DNA from: an uncultured Actinomycetes bacterium
Lineage (GTDB): Bacteria; Actinomycetota; Actinomycetes; S36-B12
DNA length: 5,266 bases
Assembly: GCA_903848435.1 (NCBI GenBank)
Contig: CAINGG010000482.1
Location: forward strand, 1 to 5,266
Reading direction: 5' to 3'
Shown here: one piece after another, positions 1-3,719 of the stretch
Layout of the letters: the number at the start of each line of letters is the position of its first letter
Position numbering within the stretch: position 1 is the stretch's first letter
Notes under the pieces: model-generated
Seen by the model: only the letters and a program-made list of their open reading frames with translations
Database searches by the model: none
Told to the model about the DNA's origin: nothing
Program-made: the position numbers and the translations under genes

Positions 1-155
1 GCCTCCGCCCGCGCGATCCAGCGGTCGACGCACGCTTGATGTCGCTGCTGGAAGGCCAGCAGCGCGAGGGTTCGCTCGGCGGGCAGGTCGTCGGGCAGAC
101 GTACGTCGTCGCCGGCCAGCGAGCGGCCATCGACGCGGGGGAACTCGACGTTCAC
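1..155 (-). CDS. Conserved protein of unknown function, N-terminal fragment (runs off the left edge)
   Basis: Reading right to left from a GTG at 155-153, the frame stays open for 51 codons to the window edge. It begins MNVEFPRVDGRSLAGDDVRL and contains the pattern LPDDLPAERTLALLAFQ followed by VDRWI. A short N-terminal segment of type 'F-P-x-V-x-G-x-S-L-x-G-x-x-x-x-L-P', then a hydrophobic strand and a V-D-x-W motif, resembles a group of bacterial thioredoxin-fold-like (peroxiredoxin/ATP10-like) hypothetical proteins. That resemblance is from memory and is weak evidence. A G-run (TGGGGG) lies directly before the GTG, too close to be a clear ribosome binding site. A second in-frame GTG at 173-171 would add six residues. 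The C-terminal part is outside the window, so no active-site residue can be judged. Third codon positions are mostly G or C, which supports real coding. Confidence 0.62.
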   Translation of the reverse strand, partial: MNVEFPRVDGRSLAGDDVRLPDDLPAERTLALLAFQQRHQACVDRWIARAE

Positions 156-263
156 GCCCCCAGTGTGCGCCACCCCACCCGTTGAGTGGCGACCTGTGCT
201 GCCGAATCAGGCGCGATGGGCCGCACAGCTCGCCACTCAACTCTGTCGGTGGGGAGACGGTGG
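156..263. other. Intergenic region between two minus-strand genes
   Basis: These 108 bp separate the stop of the ring-cleavage dioxygenase (264) from the start of the left-edge gene (155). The main content is the long inverted repeat at 181-241. No convincing -35/-10 pair for the left gene was found. A reading frame on the plus strand crosses this stretch, but it is antisense to the dioxygenase over most of its length and has no family features. Confidence 0.6.
181..241. repeat. Long imperfect inverted repeat (potential hairpin)
   Basis: The left arm is 181-203 and the right arm 219-241. The outer 12 bp (GTTGAGTGGCGA at 181-192 and TCGCCACTCAAC at 230-241) pair perfectly. Inside them another 11 positions pair with mismatches at only 193/229 and 200/222, giving 21 of 23 pairs around a 15-nt loop (204-218). 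Read on the minus strand, it begins 22 nt after the dioxygenase stop and ends 25 nt before the next gene's GTG. It could therefore be a transcription terminator or mRNA-end hairpin for the dioxygenase. No T-run follows on either strand, so it is not a canonical intrinsic terminator. An operator or dispersed palindromic repeat is an alternative. Confidence 0.75.
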
Positions 264-1079
264 CTACGCGACCTGGATGGAGCGCTTGCTCAGGCCGTAG
301 AACGACCCGGTGACCGTCGTCTCGGGGGCCGCGCCGGGATCGGTGGCAGCCCCGAGGGTGACGAAGAGCGGGATGAAGTGCTCGACGGTGGGATGCGCGT
401 AGGGCATGCCCGGTGCCTCGCGAAAGCGCGCGAGCTCATCGACGTCGCCCTGGGCCAACGCCTCGGCTGCCCACGCATCGAAGTCGCGCGACCAGCCGGG
501 CTCCTGCGCTCCCGGACTCCAGTCGGTGAGGAAGGGCAGGCCGTGCGTCAAGAAGCCGGATCCGATGAGCAAGATGCCCTGGTCGCGCAGCGGCTGAAGC
601 CGACGGCCGAGCTCCAGCAGCGCCTCAGGATCGTTGGCGGGCAGCGACATCTGGATGACAGGGATGTCTGCCTGCGGATACATCACCTTCAACGGCACCC
701 AGGCGCCGTGATCGAGCCCGCGCGTCGTGTGCTCGTGGAGGTCCTGGGTGTCGGGCAGTACTGAGCGCACGAGCCGGGCCAGGTCGCTGGCATCGGGCGT
801 GGCGTAGGTCATGCGGTAGTAGTGCTCGGGGAAGCCGTAGAAGTCGTAGACCAGCGGGGTGTTGGCGCCGGTGGCCGAGATGGCGAGCGGAGCGGCTTCC
901 CAGTGGGCGCTGAGGATCACGATGCCCTTCGGCCGGGGCAGGGCGCTCGCCCAGTGGGTGAGTTCCGAGGTCCACAGGCGGTCATCCAGCAGTGGCGGGG
1001 CGCCGTGGCCGAGGAAGAGCGCGGGCATGCGATCCGCGCTCGCCCCACCCATCCCCTGGTCACCCGGCTGGACATTCAT
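264..1079 (-). CDS. DODA/YgiD-like class III extradiol ring-cleavage dioxygenase (LigB superfamily)
   Basis: The product of 271 aa matches the LigB superfamily of Fe(II)/Zn-dependent extradiol dioxygenases, of which 4,5-DOPA dioxygenase and E. coli YgiD are members. These enzymes open catecholic rings in the cytoplasm. Conserved blocks appear in order: LFLGHGAP (His25), ILSAHWE (His59), the segment GFPEHYY near 82-88, LDHGAWVPL (His124), IPVIQMSL near 139-146, GSGFLTHGL (His179) and HPTVEHFIPLF (His229, His234). His25, His59 and a C-terminal His are the expected metal ligands; His124 and His179 are the expected catalytic histidines. Length fits the family (about 260-270 aa). The ATG at 1079-1077 is chosen because a TACGCT (-10-like) at 1087-1092 lies 7 nt upstream, consistent with a leaderless mRNA. 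A TTG at 1112 would run through the promoter, while ATG codons at 1052 and 1028 are alternatives; the last sits right before the conserved MPALFLGHG. It is divergent from the pirin gene. The natural substrate cannot be deduced. Confidence 0.9.
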   Translation of the reverse strand: MNVQPGDQGMGGASADRMPALFLGHGAPPLLDDRLWTSELTHWASALPRPKGIVILSAHWEAAPLAISATGANTPLVYDFYGFPEHYYRMTYATPDASDLARLVRSVLPDTQDLHEHTTRGLDHGAWVPLKVMYPQADIPVIQMSLPANDPEALLELGRRLQPLRDQGILLIGSGFLTHGLPFLTDWSPGAQEPGWSRDFDAWAAEALAQGDVDELARFREAPGMPYAHPTVEHFIPLFVTLGAATDPGAAPETTVTGSFYGLSKRSIQVA

Positions 1080-1096
1080 GAGGAATAGCGTATCAT
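1069..1096 (+). promoter_or_regulatory. Putative promoter of the pirin gene
   Basis: TGGACA (1069-1074, five of six to the TTGACA consensus) and TATCAT (1091-1096, five of six to TATAAT) are separated by 16 bp. This predicts transcription starting near 1103 and a 5' leader of about 64 nt before the pirin ATG. It is the best sigma70-type promoter seen in the window. The predicted start lies inside the dyad at 1098-1115. Confidence 0.5.
1087..1092 (-). promoter_or_regulatory. Putative -10 element of the ring-cleavage dioxygenase (leaderless)
   Basis: On the minus strand TACGCT fits the actinobacterial TAnnnT -10 pattern. It ends 7 nt before the ATG at 1079, so transcription could begin at or next to the start codon. 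No good -35 was found; the -35/spacer region coincides with the dyad at 1098-1115. No Shine-Dalgarno is present before this ATG. Confidence 0.4.
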
Positions 1097-1097
1097 G

Positions 1098-1115
1098 TAG
1101 TTCAACGCTCAACTA
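1098..1115. promoter_or_regulatory. Candidate shared operator: 18-bp dyad between divergent genes
   Basis: The sequence TAGTTCAACGCTCAACTA has 7 of 9 symmetric pairs. The outer TAGTT/AACTA arms and the central CG are perfect; mismatches are at 1103/1110 and 1105/1108. It starts 1 bp after the pirin -10 and covers that gene's predicted transcription start, and it lies in the spacer/-35 zone of the opposing dioxygenase promoter. One bound dimer could thus repress both genes. The size and symmetry are typical of sites for MarR- or TetR-type dimeric repressors, but no regulator gene is in the window, so the regulator is unknown. Confidence 0.5.
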
Positions 1116-1154
1116 TCTGTCGGACGGGGCTGTCGGCCCTCCGGCATCGGCGCA

Positions 1155-1160
1155 AGGAGA
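1155..1160 (+). promoter_or_regulatory. Ribosome binding site of the pirin gene
   Basis: AGGAGA lies 6 nt before the ATG at 1167. It decides between this ATG and an out-of-frame ATG at 1162-1164. It is the only clear Shine-Dalgarno in the window. Confidence 0.8.
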
Positions 1161-1166
1161 GATGAG

Positions 1167-2156
1167 ATGCCTGCGGTCACCGTCGACAACCCGCTGTCCC
1201 TGCCGCGCGTGGCTGCGCCGGATGCGACCGCGGTTGATCGTCCCGTCGTGTCGCTGACGACGGCACCGCGTGGCTTCGAGGGCGAGGGCTTCCCCGTGCG
1301 CCGCGCCTTCGCGGGCGTCGATCTTCGCGCGCTCGATCCCTTCATCATGATGGACCAGATGGGTGAGGTCGAATACGGACCGGGCGAGCCCAAGGGCACG
1401 CCCTGGCATCCGCACCGCGGCTTCGAGACAGTCACCTACATCATCGACGGCATCTTCGAGCATGCTGATTCGCATGGCGGTGGCGGTGTCATCACCAATG
1501 GCGACACGCAGTGGATGACTGCTGGCGCCGGCATCTTGCACATCGAAAAGCCCCCGGAGCACCTGGTCGTGAGCGGTGGGCTCTTCCACGGCCTTCAGCT
1601 GTGGGTCAACCTGCCGTCGCACCTGAAGTTCGCGGCCCCGCGCTACCAGGACTTGCGCTCTGGCCAGGTCGGACTCGCCACATCCCCCGACGGCGGCGCG
1701 CTGCTGCGCATCATCGCGGGCGAGCTCGGCGGGGTCGAGGGTCCTGGGTCGACGTACACGCCGGTCACGCTCGTGCACGCCACGATCGCTCCTGGAGCCG
1801 AGATCACGCTGCCGTGGCGCGCTGACTACAACGCGCTGGTCTACGCGCTGTCCGGTGACGGGCAGGTCGGATCGGGCGCGGGCCGTCGCGGGCTCAAGTC
1901 CGGTCAGCTGGCCGTCTTTGGCGCCGGCGACTCGATCACGATCGCGGCGGATCCGGTCCAGGAGTCGCGCCTGTCGGGCTTCGACGTCTTCATTCTCGGC
2001 GGCGAGCCGATTCGCGAGCCCGTGGCCGCTTACGGTCCGTTCGTCATGAACACGCGCGCCGAGCTGCAGCAGGCGTTCGACGACTACCAGGCCGGTCGGC
2101 TCGGGTCGATCCCCGCGGTGCATGCGGGCGTCGACGCGAGTACGCCGGACGCGTAG
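1167..2156 (+). CDS. Pirin family bicupin protein
   Basis: The 329-aa product is a clear pirin: two cupin barrels in one chain, normally binding Fe(II) in the N-terminal barrel. The hallmark block is TPWHPHRGFETVTYII (His81, His83), followed by the GHGG-like loop (here SHGGGG near 102-107) and MTAGAGILHIEKP (His125, Glu127). His81, His83, His125 and Glu127 are the four metal ligands expected by comparison with human pirin. GLFHGLQLWVNLP near 140 closes the first domain. The C-terminal cupin follows with DYNALVYALSGDG near 222-233. At 329 aa it is somewhat longer than the usual 230-300 aa, owing to an N-terminal extension of about 25 residues. Some pirins have quercetin 2,3-dioxygenase activity and others are redox-responsive regulators of partner proteins; sequence alone does not decide. 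The ATG has a good AGGAGA. The divergent ring-cleavage dioxygenase probably shares its control, which suggests a common trigger such as an aromatic or quinone compound (inference). Confidence 0.93.
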   Translation: MPAVTVDNPLSLPRVAAPDATAVDRPVVSLTTAPRGFEGEGFPVRRAFAGVDLRALDPFIMMDQMGEVEYGPGEPKGTPWHPHRGFETVTYIIDGIFEHADSHGGGGVITNGDTQWMTAGAGILHIEKPPEHLVVSGGLFHGLQLWVNLPSHLKFAAPRYQDLRSGQVGLATSPDGGALLRIIAGELGGVEGPGSTYTPVTLVHATIAPGAEITLPWRADYNALVYALSGDGQVGSGAGRRGLKSGQLAVFGAGDSITIAADPVQESRLSGFDVFILGGEPIREPVAAYGPFVMNTRAELQQAFDDYQAGRLGSIPAVHAGVDASTPDA

Positions 2157-2157
2157 G

Positions 2158-2568
2158 TCAGGCTGCTCGCCGGCTATTGCCGGCCTTGATTGCGAGCCAG
2201 GCACCCACGCCCAGCACGGCCATCGACACCACGGCCACGGCGATCAACCCCACCTCGCTGGCCTCCGTGCGCGCAACGACAGCGAGGCCCACCAGCACGA
2301 CGAGGCCATCGACGATGCACGCAGCAAGCATGCAGGCGATCGATAGGCCTCGCCTGTGCGGCTTGGCCAGCGCAAAAACGCAGATGGTGAAGACGACAAG
2401 GCTGACAATAGGTCCGCCAATGAAGAGGCCGCCGACGCCGGCCGCCAACCCAGCCATCCCGCCCTGGGTAGCGTCTGCGATGCGCGCGAGCGTGGCACCG
2501 GTGGCAACCGCTCCGAGCGGTCCCGACACCGCGGTGAGGGCGATCGTCCACGCCGCGCGCTTATTCAT
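2158..2568 (-). CDS. Small four-helix integral membrane protein of unknown function
   Basis: The 136-aa product has no family I recognise. It is strongly hydrophobic with four likely transmembrane helices at about 7-28, 40-67, 75-99 and 106-127. Basic residues sit at the N-terminus (Lys3, Arg4), in the loop between helices 2 and 3 (KPHRR, 69-73) and at the C-terminus (Lys128, Arg133, Arg134). By the positive-inside rule both ends face the cytoplasm. Helix 2 is glycine-rich (GVGGLFIGGP), as in some small transport or DUF4190/DUF4064-like membrane proteins, though I cannot assign either. The ATG at 2568 lies 3 nt after the PhyH-like gene's TAG and has no Shine-Dalgarno, so translation is probably coupled to that gene. 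Its TGA (2158-2160) is 1 bp from the convergent pirin stop. Membrane topology is well supported; function is unknown. Confidence 0.75.
   Translation of the reverse strand: MNKRAAWTIALTAVSGPLGAVATGATLARIADATQGGMAGLAAGVGGLFIGGPIVSLVVFTICVFALAKPHRRGLSIACMLAACIVDGLVVLVGLAVVARTEASEVGLIAVAVVSMAVLGVGAWLAIKAGNSRRAA
2169..2184. terminator. Small hairpin at the convergent gene ends
   Basis: GCCGGC (2169-2174) and GCCGGC (2179-2184) flank a 4-nt TATT loop, forming a 6-bp GC stem 12 nt after the pirin stop. CTTGATT follows, which is only weakly T-rich. It lies inside the last codons of the membrane protein gene. It may help end pirin transcription, but in DNA this GC-rich a 6-bp stem can be chance. Confidence 0.25.
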
Positions 2569-2571
2569 GGA

Positions 2572-3366
2572 CTAGATCAAGACCGGGAAGAGCGGGTGGT
2601 CCATCGGCACGCCCTCGGGCAGCTCGTCTTTCAAGCCCGCGAACTCCGGCGACGTGCGCCAGGGTCGCGGCGCGTGCACCATGTCGTCGCCCAGGAAGCG
2701 AAGCGAGAACGCGCGGCGCATGCTCGTCGTACCCGCTGATCCATGCAGCGTGAGCATGTGGAACCACACGGCGTCACCGGGCTCGAGGGCCCAGCCCAGG
2801 ATCGGGTAGGCGTCGCGATCGTCTTCGATTTTCGGTAGCTCGCCGAGAGTGCCCTCGGGGAACCACTTCGCCTGCTCGTCACGGAACGTGCGCGGCATGA
2901 GCCACGGCCCCAGATGCGAGCCGGCGATGAACTCCAGCGTCGACTCGCGCGGCACGGAGTCGAGCGGCATCCACATGGAGACGTTGATGCGGCCCTCGAC
3001 GTTGTAGTAGGGCTGGTCCTGGTGCCACGGGGTGCGCTGCTGAGTCTTGGGTTCCTTGACGAGCAGATGATCGTGATAGAGGCGCACGCGCTCGGACTGC
3101 ATGAGCTGGCGCGCGATATCGGCGGCGGGCGAGGTGCGGATGAACTCCTCGTACTCCGGGATGCGCTGCCAGTTGCAGAAGTCCTCGATGAAGCGGCCGG
3201 CGTCGCTCTCGTCGCTCGCCACAGCCGCAAGGGGTCCGGGCTCGGCAAGGTTGCGCGTGACGCCCGCGCGTACCAACTCGACCTGATCGGGGGTGAAGAT
3301 GCCGCGCAGCACGACGGCACCGTCGCGCGCGTAGGCCTCGACAGCCGCGGGATCGACGTACGCCAT
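2572..3366 (-). CDS. Phytanoyl-CoA dioxygenase (PhyH) family Fe(II)/2-oxoglutarate oxygenase
   Basis: The 264-aa product fits the PhyH family of non-haem Fe(II), 2-oxoglutarate-dependent oxygenases, which hydroxylate or otherwise oxidise small molecules, using O2 and 2-oxoglutarate and giving succinate and CO2. The N-terminus AYARDGAVVLRGIFTPDQVE is the classic opening of the family. The facial triad is visible: TPWHQDQPYY gives His115 and Asp117, and LTLHGSAG gives His208. Arg218 in SMRRAFSLRF, ten residues after His208, is the likely 2-oxoglutarate carboxylate ligand. GRINVSMWMPLD and STLEFIAGSHL (124-151) are the core strands, and WALEPGDAVWF precedes the distal His. The ATG at 3366-3364 is chosen because family similarity begins there and a TACCCT at 3373-3378 sits 6 nt upstream, consistent with leaderless translation. 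The frame remains open upstream to 3615, but that part is repeat DNA. The substrate is unknown. The membrane protein gene follows after 3 nt, suggesting a two-gene operon. Confidence 0.92.
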   Translation of the reverse strand: MAYVDPAAVEAYARDGAVVLRGIFTPDQVELVRAGVTRNLAEPGPLAAVASDESDAGRFIEDFCNWQRIPEYEEFIRTSPAADIARQLMQSERVRLYHDHLLVKEPKTQQRTPWHQDQPYYNVEGRINVSMWMPLDSVPRESTLEFIAGSHLGPWLMPRTFRDEQAKWFPEGTLGELPKIEDDRDAYPILGWALEPGDAVWFHMLTLHGSAGTTSMRRAFSLRFLGDDMVHAPRPWRTSPEFAGLKDELPEGVPMDHPLFPVLI

Positions 3367-3372
3367 AGGTGG

Positions 3373-3378
3373 AGGGTA
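3373..3378 (-). promoter_or_regulatory. Putative -10 element of the PhyH-like gene (leaderless)
   Basis: TACCCT on the minus strand fits TAnnnT and ends 6 nt before the ATG at 3366. No Shine-Dalgarno precedes that ATG. A 15-bp palindrome (3384-3398) lies in the spacer upstream. Confidence 0.4.
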
Positions 3379-3383
3379 GCGAG

Positions 3384-3398
3384 CGGGCGGGCCGCCCG
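3384..3398. repeat. 15-bp GC palindrome upstream of the PhyH-like gene
   Basis: CGGGCGG (3384-3390) and CCGCCCG (3392-3398) are perfect complements around a single G. The position just upstream of the predicted -10 would suit a regulator site. In DNA this GC-rich it may be chance. Confidence 0.3.
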
Positions 3399-3409
3399 GA
3401 GCGCCGTGG

Positions 3410-3593
3410 CAGGGTTGCCAGCGGGCGGGCCTCCGCACTGTGGACACACCGCGCCCACCGGCTCGCGTGTGGGTCCCTCTCGCAAGGTTGCCAGCGGCCG
3501 ACGCGTACGCGTGTGGATACCGCACCCACCAGCTCGCGTGTGCGCCGCTCGGGCAAGGTTGCCAGCGGCCGACGCGTACGCGTGTGGATACCG
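3410..3593. repeat. Direct repeats, three copies with a 71-73-bp period
   Basis: Copy A starts at 3410, copy B at 3483 and copy C at 3554, each opening with CA(A/G)GGTTGCCAGCGG. A stretch of 41 bp is identical in B (3482-3522) and C (3553-3593), exactly 71 bp apart. A and B also share a 23-bp block with two mismatches (3449-3471 and 3520-3542; CCGC-CCCACC-GCTCGCGTGTG type). Copy A is diverged in the middle, and copy C ends after the identical 41 bp. B and C each contain the 12-bp perfect palindrome ACGCGTACGCGT. Confidence 0.88.
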
Positions 3594-3671
3594 AGGAAAC
3601 GCCGTACACACCCACGCCACTCCCCGCGCTGGCAACCGTGCCAACACCATGTCGCGGTCACCTGTGGATAG
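3439..3671 (+). promoter_or_regulatory. Cluster of four DnaA-box-like nonamers
   Basis: TGTGGACAC (3439-3447), TGTGGATAC (3512-3520), TGTGGATAC (3583-3591) and TGTGGATAG (3663-3671) all point the same way. The reverse complement of the classic DnaA box is TGTGGATAA, and of the Streptomyces form TGTGGACAA, so each is 8 of 9. All four miss at the same terminal position. Three belong to the direct repeats; the fourth lies outside them. They may bind DnaA or be simply part of the repeat sequence. Confidence 0.3.
3627..3637 (-). repeat. Inverted partial copy of the repeat core
   Basis: CGCTGGCAACC is the exact reverse complement of GGTTGCCAGCG, the core of the direct repeats (for example 3557-3567). 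It sits 59 bp beyond copy C's core, so copy C and this site form an inverted pair. The flanks match only loosely. Confidence 0.6.
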
Positions 3672-3707
3672 CTCACTGACGCTTGTCTCGCTGTCAGACC
3701 CCGCGCC

Positions 3708-3713
3708 TAGCGT
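3708..3713 (+). promoter_or_regulatory. Putative -10 element of the DUF222 gene (leaderless)
   Basis: TAGCGT fits TAnnnT and ends 6 nt before the ATG at 3720. TTGTCT at 3683-3688 is a possible but distant -35 (19-bp spacer). No Shine-Dalgarno is present, which supports a leaderless mRNA. Confidence 0.42.
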
Positions 3714-3719
3714 CGTGTC

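Larger units (their letters stand above)
3367..3719. other. 353-bp intergenic region between divergent genes, filled with repeats
   Basis: This lies between the PhyH-like gene (minus) and the DUF222 gene (plus). It holds leaderless-type -10 elements at both ends, three direct-repeat copies of about 71-73 bp, an inverted partial copy of the repeat core, and four TGTGGA(T/C)A nonamers. Several reading frames are open on both strands because the DNA is GC-rich. Because the repeat period of 71 is not a multiple of three, successive copies fall in different frames, and the translations show the same peptide shifted between frames. I see no gene here. Confidence 0.75.

Noticed and set aside
1113..2204. 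363-codon minus-strand open frame opposite the pirin gene
   Set aside because: Arg-rich shadow of the pirin coding sequence with no family features. Pirin is supported by metal ligands and a Shine-Dalgarno.
3410..3593. CRISPR array
   Set aside because: Only two near-identical units with a 30-bp interval that is itself partly repeated in copy A, so the intervals are not unique spacers. No cas gene is present.
3439..3671. Chromosomal or plasmid replication origin
   Set aside because: The DnaA-box-like sites all mismatch at one end, no AT-rich unwinding region is present, and no dnaA, dnaN, rep or par gene is nearby.
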